This document shows, in pieces, positions 1 to 8,094 of a stretch of DNA of 64,000 nucleotides. This DNA comes from Tateyamaria omphalii (lineage in GTDB: Bacteria; Pseudomonadota; Alphaproteobacteria; Rhodobacterales; Rhodobacteraceae). The notes beneath the pieces were generated by a model, which saw only the letters and a program-made list of their open reading frames with translations, was not told the origin of the DNA and searched no databases. Numbering within the stretch: the first letter of the stretch is position 1; each line of letters starts with the position of its first letter. The position numbers were made by a program, and so were the translations under genes. The stretch lies in the NCBI RefSeq assembly GCF_019802125.1, contig NZ_JAHVHT010000002.1, positions 496,001 through 560,000 on the forward strand, given 5' to 3'.

Positions 1-105
1 GCACAGGTTGCCAACACGCGCCGCATATCGCGCCGGGATTTCACGTGGGAGGACCCGGTCTGGGTCAGCTGGACCAAAACAGCCGGGGTGTTGTTGGCGG
101 AATGA
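1..105 (+). CDS. ABC transporter ATP-binding protein, C-terminal fragment (PotA/PotG-like)
   Basis: Reading frame 1 is open from the left edge to a TGA at 103-105 and encodes 34 residues ending in VSWTKTAGVLLAE. A W-x-P-V-W-V-S-W pattern followed by a short hydrophobic end is typical of the C-terminal TOBE region of spermidine/putrescine importer ATPases. The stop overlaps the ATG of the following permease (ATGA at 102-105), as expected for one operon. The catalytic domain lies outside the window, so the substrate cannot be judged from this fragment alone. Assignment rests on the tail pattern and the two permeases downstream. Confidence 0.7.
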   Translation, partial: AQVANTRRISRRDFTWEDPVWVSWTKTAGVLLAE

Positions 106-977
106 GGCGCGCGATCCTCATAGCGGTGCCCTATGCCTGGCTGCTGGCGCTGTTCCTGATCCCCTTTGCGGTGGTCTTCAAAATCTCGCTGTCGGACATC
201 GCGCTGGCCATTCCGCCCTATACGCCCACGGCGAAGGACGGCATCTGGAATATGCTGTCGCAACTGGATTTCGAGAACTTCGTCTTTCTGACCGAGGATG
301 ACCTGTATTGGAAAGCCTATATCAGTTCGTTGCAGATCGCGCTGATTTCGACGGTGCTGACGCTGCTGGTGGGCTATCCCATGGCCTATGCCATGGCGCG
401 TGCGCCGGAACAGTGGCGGCCCACGCTGCTGATGCTGGTGATCCTGCCATTTTGGACGTCCTTTCTGATCCGCGTTTATGCGTGGGTGGGCATCCTGTCC
501 GGCGAGGGGTTTCTGAACCAATTCCTGCTCTGGATCGGGATTATCGACGCGCCGCTCACGATCCTGAACACCAACACGGCGGTCTATATCGGCATCGTCT
601 ACACGTATCTGCCATTCATGATCTTGCCGATCTATGCCGCTTTGGATCGGCTGGACGGTTCGTTGATCGAGGCGGCGGAGGATCTGGGTTGCTCACGGAT
701 CAAGGCGTTCTGGCTTGTCACAATTCCGCTGTCGCGAAACGGGATCATCGCGGGCTGTTTCCTCGTCTTCATCCCGGCGCTGGGCGAGTTTGTGATCCCG
801 TCTTTGCTGGGCGGGTCGGGCACCCTTATGATTGGCAAGGTGCTGTTTGAAGAGTTCTTCTCCAATCGCGACTGGCCGGTTGCATCGGCGGTGGCCGTGA
901 TCCTGTTGCTGATCCTGATTATCCCCATCGTCCTGTTCCAGCGAAACGAGCAGAAGCAGGTGGAGGACGGTAAATGA
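102..977 (+). CDS. ABC transporter permease, PotB/PotH-like
   Basis: This 291-residue integral membrane protein is an inner-membrane permease of the spermidine/putrescine importer family. It has about six hydrophobic segments and the cytoplasmic EAA loop near residues 190-210 (EAAEDLGCSRIKAF...), which docks on the ATPase. I chose the ATG at 102 because it forms a 4-bp overlap with the upstream ATPase stop. A GTG at 45 in the same frame would lie inside the ATPase tail and has no visible ribosome site. The stop overlaps the next permease by 4 bp. Family and membrane role are clear. Polyamine specificity is inferred from the family and from the oxidoreductase downstream. Confidence 0.88.
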   Translation: MRRAILIAVPYAWLLALFLIPFAVVFKISLSDIALAIPPYTPTAKDGIWNMLSQLDFENFVFLTEDDLYWKAYISSLQIALISTVLTLLVGYPMAYAMARAPEQWRPTLLMLVILPFWTSFLIRVYAWVGILSGEGFLNQFLLWIGIIDAPLTILNTNTAVYIGIVYTYLPFMILPIYAALDRLDGSLIEAAEDLGCSRIKAFWLVTIPLSRNGIIAGCFLVFIPALGEFVIPSLLGGSGTLMIGKVLFEEFFSNRDWPVASAVAVILLLILIIPIVLFQRNEQKQVEDGK

Positions 978-1792
978 ACCGGCTGTCTTCCTTCAACGTC
1001 GTGTCGCTGACCCTGGGTTTTGTGTTCCTGTACGTGCCGATGCTGATCCTGGTGATCTACAGCTTCAATGCCTCGAAACTGGTCACAGTCTGGGCCGGGT
1101 TTTCGACGCGGTGGTATGGTGAACTCTTGTCGAACGAGGCGTTTCTGGATGCCGCTTGGGTGACGCTGCGCGTGGCCGTGATTTCATCCACCATCGCAAC
1201 GGTTCTGGGCACCATGGCCGCCTATGTGCTGGTGCGCGGTGGTCGGTTCATGGGGCGAACGCTGTTTTCGGGCATGATATACGCGCCGCTGGTGATGCCG
1301 GAGGTGATCACGGGGCTGTCGCTTTTGTTGCTGTTCATCGGCCTTGGACTGGATCGCGGCGTGTTGACGATTGTATTGGCGCACACAACCTTTTCGATGT
1401 GCTTTGTCTCTGTTGTGGTGTCGTCGCGTCTGGTCAGCTTCGACAGGTCGCTTGAGGAAGCCGCCCTGGATCTTGGTGCCTCACCCTGGGACGCCTTTCG
1501 GCTTGTTACCCTTCCCATTATCGCGCCAGCTGTGATTTCGGGGTGGCTCCTGGCATTCACGCTGAGCCTTGATGATCTCGTGATTGCGTCCTTTACGTCG
1601 GGGCCATCAGCCACGACGCTGCCGATGAAGATCTGGTCGTCGGTCCGGTTGGGTGTCAGCCCCGAGATCAACGCGCTCAGCACCATTCTGATCGGTCTTG
1701 TGACCGTGGGCGTGATTGCAGCCTCGCTTGCGTCAAAACAGGCGGCCTTGCGTGCCAAGCGGGATGAGCAAGCCGCTGCGCGGGCGGCGTGA
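974..1792 (+). CDS. ABC transporter permease, PotC/PotI-like
   Basis: This is the second permease (272 residues) of the same importer. It shows the typical N-terminal transmembrane helix at residues 12-30, further hydrophobic segments, and an EAA loop around residues 161-185 (EEAALDLGASPWDAF). Length and motif order match PotC/PotI. It begins in an ATGA overlap with the first permease and ends in a GTGA overlap with the oxidoreductase gene, so the set is translationally coupled. Together with the ATPase and a periplasmic binding protein outside the window it would move polyamines or related amines into the cytoplasm. Confidence 0.88.
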   Translation: MNRLSSFNVVSLTLGFVFLYVPMLILVIYSFNASKLVTVWAGFSTRWYGELLSNEAFLDAAWVTLRVAVISSTIATVLGTMAAYVLVRGGRFMGRTLFSGMIYAPLVMPEVITGLSLLLLFIGLGLDRGVLTIVLAHTTFSMCFVSVVVSSRLVSFDRSLEEAALDLGASPWDAFRLVTLPIIAPAVISGWLLAFTLSLDDLVIASFTSGPSATTLPMKIWSSVRLGVSPEINALSTILIGLVTVGVIAASLASKQAALRAKRDEQAAARAA

Positions 1793-3108
1793 AGCGCATC
1801 TTTTCCAGCTATGCGTATGGGAGTGGGCCCCGTGCGGGTTGCTGGTGGGACGAGACGGCAGCGCTGCCACGTTTCCCATCCTTGGCGGGTGATGTGACAT
1901 GCGATGTTGCCATAGTCGGTGCTGGATTTACCGGGCTATCGGCCGCCTTGCATTTGGCACGGCAGGGTGCGCAGGTCGTTGTGATTGATGCGTTGACCGT
2001 CGGGTGGGGTGCTTCGGGGCGCAATGGCGGGTTTTGCTGTTTGGGCGGCAGCATGCGATCGGACGTGGGCCTGGACCGTCGCTTTGGCGTGGCGGCCCGG
2101 CGGGAATGGCGGTGCGCGGAACGTCGGGCGGTCGAGGGTGTCGACGCGCTGCTTTCCGAGCTTGCGTTGGACGTGGATCGCCATTCTGCGGGAGAAACAT
2201 CTCTGGCCCATAGGCCCCGCGACTTCACCGGACTGCGGGATGAGGTGCAGTCCATTCGTGAAAACTATGACGTCGAGCCAGATCTATTGTCGGCGTCCGA
2301 CTTGAAGTCGGCAGGACTTTGCGGTCCGTTTCATGGGGGTATGACGGTACCGATCGGATTTGGTCTGAACCCACGCAAGCTGCTGGCGGGGTTGGTTCAG
2401 GCCTGTGTGGCACTTGGTGTTCTGATTTACGAGCGAAGTCCCGTGATACGTGTTGGTGTTGGCCGCGCTGATACGGCACATGGCGGTGTGCGTGCGTCGC
2501 AAACCATCATCGCGACGAACGGGTATTCGAGCGAAGATGTCCCGGCCTGGATGGCAGCGCGCTACATGCCTGCGCAATCTTCGGTGATCGTTACACGTCC
2601 GTTGTCAGTGGACGAGTTGGATGATCAAGGTTGGAACAGCGACCAGATGGCGTATGACACGCGCCACCTGTTGCACTATTTCCGTCTTATGCCTGACCGA
2701 AGATTTCTGTTCGGTATGCGTGGTGGCCTGCGTGCGTCGCCGCAGGGTGAACAGGCGGCACGCAGGGCAGTTGTGCGGGACTTCAATCGCATGTTCCCTG
2801 CATGGTCTCGGGTCGATGTGACCCATGGATGGTCTGGGTTGGTCTGTCTGGCGCGCGATAGAGTACCGTATGTCGGCGAAGTACCTACGATGCCGGGTGT
2901 GTTTGCGGGATTTGCCTATCATGGAAATGGCGTCGCGATGGGAATGCACTGCGGTAAGCTGCTTGCCCAAATCGCGAGCGGGGACAGCACCGGCAAGGTA
3001 CCTGCGGTCATGGCGCAGCCAGCCGCTCGATTTCCGTTCGGGTCTCTTCGCAGGATCGTCATGCCGGGCATCTACGCGGCGTTCAAAGCAATGGACGCTT
3101 TGCCCTAG
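1789..3108 (+). CDS. FAD-dependent oxidoreductase, DAO / PuuB-like family
   Basis: This 439-residue protein has an FAD-binding Rossmann motif, GAGFTG, at residues 44-49 and the GWGASGRNGGF signature typical of gamma-glutamylputrescine oxidoreductase-like members of the DAO family. A second conserved stretch near the C terminus (GFAYHGNGVAMG) fits the FAD-contacting end of these enzymes. The start is the GTG at 1789 overlapping the permease stop by 4 bp. Being last in a polyamine-type transporter operon suggests oxidation of an imported amine, or of its glutamylated form, in the cytoplasm. The exact substrate is inferred, and sarcosine- or amino-acid-oxidase activity is possible. The stop overlaps flgD, which converges on it, by 4 bp. 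Confidence 0.85.
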   Translation: MKRIFSSYAYGSGPRAGCWWDETAALPRFPSLAGDVTCDVAIVGAGFTGLSAALHLARQGAQVVVIDALTVGWGASGRNGGFCCLGGSMRSDVGLDRRFGVAARREWRCAERRAVEGVDALLSELALDVDRHSAGETSLAHRPRDFTGLRDEVQSIRENYDVEPDLLSASDLKSAGLCGPFHGGMTVPIGFGLNPRKLLAGLVQACVALGVLIYERSPVIRVGVGRADTAHGGVRASQTIIATNGYSSEDVPAWMAARYMPAQSSVIVTRPLSVDELDDQGWNSDQMAYDTRHLLHYFRLMPDRRFLFGMRGGLRASPQGEQAARRAVVRDFNRMFPAWSRVDVTHGWSGLVCLARDRVPYVGEVPTMPGVFAGFAYHGNGVAMGMHCGKLLAQIASGDSTGKVPAVMAQPAARFPFGSLRRIVMPGIYAAFKAMDALP

Positions 3109-3770
3109 GTTGGCTCGCGCAATCCTGTGACGTTTTGCGCGAGCACCATGTAGCCACTGTTCAACACAAGCAGGGTAGACCCGTTGTCAACGCGGGCTTC
3201 GGTCACGCGGTTGTACGCCAGGGCCGGTTCGGTGAGCAAAACATCCCCGTTGGCGGCGCTTTCGATTTGGAACGAGTATTCACCGTGTGGAAGTGCAGTG
3301 CCCGTGGCGGTGCGACCATCCCACTCGTAGGGTTCTGCGCTGACCGGCATATTGCGGCGGGCAACCTCCGTTCCTTGTGCGTTTGTGACAACCAGAGTGA
3401 CTTCATCTGCCGCCACGGGCGGGTTGGGCGCAATTGTCACAGGCGTGCCATCAAATTGAACCGGACCTTGAACCAACGCTTCCATGCCGATCCAGTTGGC
3501 GGCGTTGGCCATGTCGTTGGCCCCAAGCGCCGACAGCATTTCCTGCATCAGATCGTTGGTCATGACTTGCTGCTCGACCATCGAGAACTGGGCAAGTTGC
3601 GCCGCATATTCCGATGAGTCGATGGGTTCCAGCGGGTCCTGGTACTCAGCTTGAGCCGTCAGCATCTGCAGAAACACCTCGAAGTCCGAGCTCAGAACGC
3701 TTGTCGTTGCAGCCGTTCCCACTGTTGTGTTCTGCCCGGTTGCGGCAGCAGGTGTTGGATTGATCTCCAT
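3105..3770 (-). CDS. flgD: Flagellar hook capping protein FlgD
   Basis: This 221-residue protein has the conserved N-terminal FlgD block near residues 30-70 (FLQMLTAQAEYQDPLEP and AQLAQFSMVEQ), followed by a beta-rich FlgD-Ig/tudor-like part (DGRTATGTALPHGEYSF) that is typical of the C-terminal half. FlgD caps the growing hook and helps FlgE subunits assemble before being replaced by FlgK. It lies 3 bp downstream of fliK on the same strand, a common fliK-flgD pairing. The end overlaps the convergent oxidoreductase stop. It marks the left border of the flagellar region. Confidence 0.95.
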   Translation of the reverse strand: MEINPTPAAATGQNTTVGTAATTSVLSSDFEVFLQMLTAQAEYQDPLEPIDSSEYAAQLAQFSMVEQQVMTNDLMQEMLSALGANDMANAANWIGMEALVQGPVQFDGTPVTIAPNPPVAADEVTLVVTNAQGTEVARRNMPVSAEPYEWDGRTATGTALPHGEYSFQIESAANGDVLLTEPALAYNRVTEARVDNGSTLLVLNSGYMVLAQNVTGLREPT

Positions 3771-3773
3771 GGT

Positions 3774-5486
3774 TCAGAACCTCATGTCTATGCCGGGTGT
3801 GATGCCGAGCCGTGCGATGGATTTTGGTGCGTTGTTGTGTTGCGTTTCAGCATGGCGTTCCGCACCCGGGACGTCAGTTTGTGCGTCGTCTGTTTCAGGC
3901 ACAGTTGAGCCATCCGACGAATTCTGCCCGCCCTCAAATGCAAAGGATACGTCACCGAAACCGAGGTCGTTAAGTGATTTGCCAAGGTCATCTATGTTGC
4001 GACGCATCAGATCCAGCGTGTCGCCACGGTCAGCTGTGATCGTGACGGTGACGCCGGCTTCGTGGGTGGACATAACCATGCGAACGCGTCCAAGTTCTGC
4101 AGGATTCAATGCCAGTTCAATAGGCCTGTCCGGCGCTTTGCGGAACGCCTCGGCAATCATGTGCTGTATCGCCGGGGGCAGCTCGGCCCGATGAAGTTGT
4201 GCCGATGAGAGGGTATTCCCGGTCACTACACTTGGTCGCACGTCCCAGACCAAGTCACTCGCAGGTTGCAAGAGGTCGATCGGTGCTGAGGAGAATTGCA
4301 CCACATTCTTCGCTTCAAGCTGAAAGGAGGCTTGCGGGACGGATGCTGTTTGGACTTTTGATACGACGACGGCTTTTGCTGGGCCAAGTGCAGTAGGTTC
4401 ATGAGGAACGCCCGCCGTGTCGACCCGTGGTCCCGGTTCTGCAGGTGAATGACTTTGCCGTGCGCGTTTGACGATCTGTGCCGTTGCGAATTGCGAAAGC
4501 TCCGGTCCTTGCAGCGAGGTCTGGCTTCCGTTGGCATAGAGCGCTTTTGTTGGTGGCGCGTGCGTCTCTGACGCGGAAGCACCCCCGACGGTTGCCTGTC
4601 CAAACTGTATTGAGTGACCGGCGCTGGAGGTTGAACTGGATTTCCAGTTCTTGGTCCCCGGTAAAATAGCGTTCTGTTCGGTTGCTGCGGCTGCAATTGA
4701 TGTATTGGATTGGATCGCTTCGCTTTTTGAGCGAGTCGACGATCCGTGCGATGGAACGAGCAACGCTTCAATGCGGGGTGCCTGACCATTCGAACTGTTG
4801 ATGCGTGCGGTGCCATCTGCCCCCTCCGCACTGCCCGTTGGTGTAAAAGACTGTGAATGTGCTGGCGCCGACGTGTTTGCGGTTTGAGCGGAATTGGTTT
4901 GCCTCGCACCATCGACAAAACCAGTTCCCGCACCATCAGGTGATCCCGCTCCTTGGTATTGAACGCCATTCTGTCGGGCCGATTGAGATGAAACCTGGTG
5001 TTGGATTGCCTGATCAACGTGATCTTGCGCCTCGGGCTGCCGCGCAGCTGATAGACCTTGCACCAATGCAGATATCGGAGTGGCTTTCTTGACGGCGCGC
5101 GGTTGCGTCGTCGGCTCGACCGGTTTTTCCGATGGCAAGGTGCTCTCTGCCGCAGAAGGGTTGATTGCACCCTCGTCAGTTGGATTGGTGACGGTCTCAC
5201 TGCTGCCCATGGCTTCCCTGGCGCTCCCATGGTGCGTTGCTGGTTTCCGCTCTGCATCGACATTCGCGGCGTTCGAGCGGGACGTATAAACCGCCGCCAT
5301 CTCGATCGTGTCTCCCTCTCTGGCCACAAAACCAGGTTCTGTTGCCTCGGCATCAAAGTCACGCGAAGTCGATGTCCCGACGAAATTTGAAAAGGGGACG
5401 TCCGCTGGATGAGCGTCCTCTCTGCCCGTTCGGTCGCCGGGGTGTGACGTCGATAGGTTTGAGCCCACTGTTTGAAAGGGTTGCAC
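3774..5486 (-). CDS. fliK: Flagellar hook-length control protein FliK
   Basis: The protein is about 570 residues long. A low-complexity S/T/Q/A-rich body is followed by the conserved Flg_hook domain at about residues 457-520 (ELALNPAELGRVRM and a DLGFGDVSF end). FliK acts as a molecular ruler during hook assembly and switches the export gate through FlhB. The frame is open further upstream, to 5678, but that would overlap the divergent rod-binding gene. I chose GTG at 5486, which has a CGGAGA ribosome site a few bases upstream. The N terminus is uncertain because this part of FliK is poorly conserved. flgD follows after 3 bp. Confidence 0.88.
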   Translation of the reverse strand: MQPFQTVGSNLSTSHPGDRTGREDAHPADVPFSNFVGTSTSRDFDAEATEPGFVAREGDTIEMAAVYTSRSNAANVDAERKPATHHGSAREAMGSSETVTNPTDEGAINPSAAESTLPSEKPVEPTTQPRAVKKATPISALVQGLSAARQPEAQDHVDQAIQHQVSSQSARQNGVQYQGAGSPDGAGTGFVDGARQTNSAQTANTSAPAHSQSFTPTGSAEGADGTARINSSNGQAPRIEALLVPSHGSSTRSKSEAIQSNTSIAAAATEQNAILPGTKNWKSSSTSSAGHSIQFGQATVGGASASETHAPPTKALYANGSQTSLQGPELSQFATAQIVKRARQSHSPAEPGPRVDTAGVPHEPTALGPAKAVVVSKVQTASVPQASFQLEAKNVVQFSSAPIDLLQPASDLVWDVRPSVVTGNTLSSAQLHRAELPPAIQHMIAEAFRKAPDRPIELALNPAELGRVRMVMSTHEAGVTVTITADRGDTLDLMRRNIDDLGKSLNDLGFGDVSFAFEGGQNSSDGSTVPETDDAQTDVPGAERHAETQHNNAPKSIARLGITPGIDMRF

Positions 5487-5536
5487 ACAAATCTCCGGGG
5501 TTCTTCCGCGTTTGATGCAGATTGGACCACCTATAG

Positions 5537-5551
5537 TTACCGGTTCTTTAC
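5537..5551. promoter_or_regulatory. CtrA-like box (TTAC-N7-TTAC)
   Basis: TTAC, seven bases, then TTAC lies between divergent fliK and the rod-binding gene. It differs by one base per half-site from the CtrA consensus TTAA-N7-TTAA. It sits about 50 bp upstream of the rod-binding gene start, similar to the boxes near flgB, flgE and fliF. Binding is inferred. Confidence 0.35.
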
Positions 5552-5600
5552 CGCTGTCCCCCAATGTTCGGAAAAACCTTTCGAATTCTAAGGAACGCGA

Positions 5601-5882
5601 ATGATTACCGATCCAATACAGCCGCAGGCCATTCAAAAGCCGAATGTAAGTGACGTGTCGTTGCGCCTGGCGGCGCAAAAACTCGAAGCCACCTTTCTTG
5701 CCGAAATGTTGAAATCGGCCGGATTTGGGGAAACACGTGAGAATTTTGGTGGAGGTTCAGGCGAAGACCAGTTTTCGTCCTTCCTTGTGCAGGCACAAGC
5801 CGAAAAAATGGTCGAAGCTGGTGGTATCGGCCTGGCGGAAGCACTGTTTGACTCACTGAAGGAGCGCAGCAATGGGACATGA
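5601..5882 (+). CDS. flgJ: Rod-binding protein, FlgJ N-terminal domain type
   Basis: This short protein of 93 residues corresponds to the rod-binding half of FlgJ only. The pattern LEATFLAEMLKSAG followed by a glycine-rich G-G-G-S-G-E-D-Q-F and a hydrophobic helical end is the family signature. It lacks the C-terminal muramidase found in enterobacterial FlgJ, as is usual in alphaproteobacteria, so rod passage through peptidoglycan needs a separate lytic enzyme. ATG 5601 is preceded by AAGGAA. The gene overlaps the next one by 11 bp and is divergent from fliK. Confidence 0.85.
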   Translation: MITDPIQPQAIQKPNVSDVSLRLAAQKLEATFLAEMLKSAGFGETRENFGGGSGEDQFSSFLVQAQAEKMVEAGGIGLAEALFDSLKERSNGT

Positions 5883-6231
5883 AAACATCGACATGATCAT
5901 GGATGAGCTTGACGATTTGCTCGATTCCGAAAGGGCAGCATTGCTGGAGGGCAATCTGGATGATGTGAAACGACTGTTCGAGCGGAAGACAAAACTGGTC
6001 GACGCCCTGAGCCGTTTCGACGACGCAGAATCCCTGAATGTGCAGGCTTTGCGCCAAAAGGTGGAACGCAATCAGGACCTCCTGCAAGCCGCTGCTGAAG
6101 GTGTGAAATCAGTTGCCAGAAGGCTGGCGACCATTCGACGTGTCCGTGAGTCCCTCGAAACCTATGACGCGCGTGGGCAGCGAAAGAAGGTCGATTTGAA
6201 AGCTGCAACCACCCTCGAGAAGCGTGCTTGA
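5872..6231 (+). CDS. FlgN-like flagellar export chaperone (putative)
   Basis: This is a predicted all-helical, charged 119-residue protein without membrane segments. It resembles FlgN-type chaperones in size and in its long heptad-like helices (DELDDLLDSERAALLEGNLD...LFERKTKLVDALSRF). FlgN chaperones escort the hook-filament junction proteins FlgK and FlgL to the export gate. It overlaps the end of the rod-binding gene by 11 bp and lies just before flagellin, which supports a flagellar role. Sequence similarity within this family is low, so a general coiled-coil export factor cannot be excluded. Confidence 0.6.
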   Translation: MGHENIDMIMDELDDLLDSERAALLEGNLDDVKRLFERKTKLVDALSRFDDAESLNVQALRQKVERNQDLLQAAAEGVKSVARRLATIRRVRESLETYDARGQRKKVDLKAATTLEKRA

Positions 6232-6271
6232 AACGTATTGATTCAAATCCGCATCTTTCAATGCGTGTGCG

Positions 6272-6286
6272 TTAGCAAAGCATTAG
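6272..6286. promoter_or_regulatory. Weak CtrA-like box upstream of flagellin
   Basis: TTAG, seven bases, TTAG lies about 150 bp upstream of the flagellin start. The spacing fits CtrA but both half-sites carry a mismatch. It could be coincidence. No convincing sigma-28 or sigma-54 promoter was recognised in 6232-6430. Confidence 0.2.
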
Positions 6287-6374
6287 CGAGTTCCCTTCAA
6301 AGGTGGCCCCGCACTTGAAAACAAGTGGCGCATATTCTCACCAGAGGAGTGCATTTGTCAGAACGGCAGTTTGG

Positions 6375-6417
6375 CCGTCCCATTGCGGACGGGACTTTAA
6401 CCAGGGCGCAAAGCGCC
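6375..6417 (+). promoter_or_regulatory. Flagellin 5' leader with two tandem hairpins
   Basis: Two perfect hairpins precede the flagellin ribosome site. The first is CCGTCC/GGACGG at 6375-6380 and 6387-6392. The second is GGCGC/GCGCC with an AAA loop at 6405-6417. The second ends about 7 bases before the AAGGA ribosome site at 6425-6429. In Caulobacter FlbT acts on the 5' leader of flagellin mRNA. flbT lies two genes downstream here, so these hairpins are candidate FlbT targets. This is an inference from position and structure. Confidence 0.5.
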
Positions 6418-6436
6418 GTGACAAAAGGAAATGCAC

Positions 6437-7651
6437 ATGTCGAGCATTCTTACGAACAATAGCGCAATGGTTGCGCTGCAAACGCTGAAGTCGATCAACA
6501 AGGACCTGGCGACGACCCAAAACGAGATTTCTACCGGTAAGTCGATTGCCACGGCCAAGGACAACTCGGCTGTATGGGCCATCTCCAAAGTCATGGAATC
6601 GGATGTCGAAGGGTTCAAGGCAATTTCTGACAGCCTGGCGCTGGGGGAAAGCTCCGTCGCCGTTGCGCGCAACGCATCGGAAACGGTCACCGACCTGCTC
6701 ACCGACATCAAGGGCAAGATTGTCGCGGCGCAGGAAGACAATGTGGATCGCGCAAAGATCCAGGAAGACATTGTTGCTCTGCGTGACCAGGTGAACTCGG
6801 TTGTGTCCGCTGCTCAGTTCAACGGTTTGAACCTCATTGATGGTGCAGGGGGCGGTGCGTCGGTTCTGTCGTCTCTCGACCGTGATGCTTCTGGCGGTGT
6901 GACCGCATCGTCCATCTCCATCGCAGAGCAAGATCTGTCGACCGGGGGCTATGTTGCGCGCGCGGGCACATTTGCACTTACAACTGGTACGGCAGCGGCG
7001 ACTGGTGACAGTTTCGGTGTTTCGCTCGACGCGACAAGTGGTTCGGACACGCTGACCATCGACTCGACGAACCTGCAGGCAGGCGATCGCTTGACGCTGC
7101 GTTTTGGCGACGACGAAGTGTCCTACACGGTCTCGGCTACGGACCTCGCAACCGGTGGCGGCAATGACCCCGATGCTGTTATCGCGACCGGGCTGAAATC
7201 CGCCATCGAAGGTGGTACATCCGGAATCACTGTCGCATATGATCCGGCCAATGCGGGCGACCTGGTGATTACCAACACCAACGCGACATCTGTCTCAGTC
7301 TCCGGCCAAGTGACCAACTCTGGGTCCGGCGGACTTGGTGCTCTGTCCGCGATTGACGTGTCCAGCAGTGCAGGGGCAACTGCCGCTTTGGGTTCGATTG
7401 AAGCGCTTATTGACACAGCGATCGACGCGTCCGCTGCCTTTGGTTCTGTTGAGGGCCGGATTGAAACCCAGTCCGAGTTTATCTCGAAATTGAGCGACTC
7501 GCTCAAGTCTGGCATCGGCGCGATGGTCGATGCTGATATGGAAGAGGTTTCGGCTCGCCTGCAGGCTCTGCAGACACAACAGCAGCTTGGTGTGCAGTCG
7601 CTGTCGATTGCCAACCAGGCGCCGCAGACCATCCTGTCGCTGTTCCGCTAA
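6437..7651 (+). CDS. fliC: Flagellin
   Basis: This is flagellin, the filament subunit (404 residues). The N-terminal D0/D1 block (SSILTNNSAMVALQTLKSIN, then NEISTGKSIATAKDNSA) and the C-terminal block (QTQQQLGVQSLSIANQAPQ) are clear. Between about residues 165 and 300 lies a T/S/G-rich, beta-like insert that would form the exposed outer domain. Two in-frame ATGs are present at 6431 and 6437. I prefer 6437 because the AAGGA site then sits 7 bases upstream and the product starts MSSILTN. The leader contains two hairpins, and a terminator-like hairpin separates it from flaF. Confidence 0.96.
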   Translation: MSSILTNNSAMVALQTLKSINKDLATTQNEISTGKSIATAKDNSAVWAISKVMESDVEGFKAISDSLALGESSVAVARNASETVTDLLTDIKGKIVAAQEDNVDRAKIQEDIVALRDQVNSVVSAAQFNGLNLIDGAGGGASVLSSLDRDASGGVTASSISIAEQDLSTGGYVARAGTFALTTGTAAATGDSFGVSLDATSGSDTLTIDSTNLQAGDRLTLRFGDDEVSYTVSATDLATGGGNDPDAVIATGLKSAIEGGTSGITVAYDPANAGDLVITNTNATSVSVSGQVTNSGSGGLGALSAIDVSSSAGATAALGSIEALIDTAIDASAAFGSVEGRIETQSEFISKLSDSLKSGIGAMVDADMEEVSARLQALQTQQQLGVQSLSIANQAPQTILSLFR

Positions 7652-7660
7652 GTCTGATGG

Positions 7661-7687
7661 AGGAGGCGCAGTCAAACAGCGCCTCCT
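7661..7687 (+). terminator. Hairpin between flagellin and flaF
   Basis: A 9-bp perfect stem, AGGAGGCGC (7661-7669) with GCGCCTCCT (7679-7687), has a 9-base loop and is followed by a short T run at 7694-7697. Its place right after the flagellin stop suggests a terminator or processing site. This would allow high flagellin mRNA with lower flaF-flbT expression. Confidence 0.65.
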
Positions 7688-7716
7688 TCGCCCTTTTCAA
7701 ATGAGCAGGTGAAACC

Positions 7717-8094
7717 TTGAATGCGATGTCCCAGGCCCTGAAGGGCTATGCAGAACACGCTACGTCAACCAAGAGTGGGCGCAGATCGGAATACGATGTT
7801 GTCGCTAAAGTTACTCAGCAACTGCGCGACAGCGCTGTCAATTCAAAGACCAACTTTGCCGCCTTTGCTGATGCGTTGCACATGAATCGACGGCTCTGGA
7901 CCGCGCTGGTGGTTGACGTCTCTGACGAAGCAAACCCTCTGCCAAACGAACTGAAGGCGCGCATCATCTATCTGGCTGAATTCACGCGGCATCACACGAC
8001 ACGTGTTTTGCGCCAGAAGGCGTCAGTGCTTCCTTTGCTGGAGATCAACATGGCGGTTCTACGTGGGCTGAAGCAGGAAGGCGGGACGCAATGA
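7717..8094 (+). CDS. flaF: Flagellar biosynthesis regulator FlaF
   Basis: This 125-residue protein of the FlaF family has the typical helical core with LHMNRRLWTALVVDV and LPNELKARIIYLAEFTRHH. In Caulobacter FlaF is needed for flagellin secretion and opposes FlbT in flagellin expression. I chose TTG 7717, giving the MNA N terminus common in the family, because AGGTGA at 7707-7712 is correctly spaced for it. The ATG at 7726 is too far from that site. The stop overlaps flbT by 4 bp. Confidence 0.9.
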   Translation: MNAMSQALKGYAEHATSTKSGRRSEYDVVAKVTQQLRDSAVNSKTNFAAFADALHMNRRLWTALVVDVSDEANPLPNELKARIIYLAEFTRHHTTRVLRQKASVLPLLEINMAVLRGLKQEGGTQ

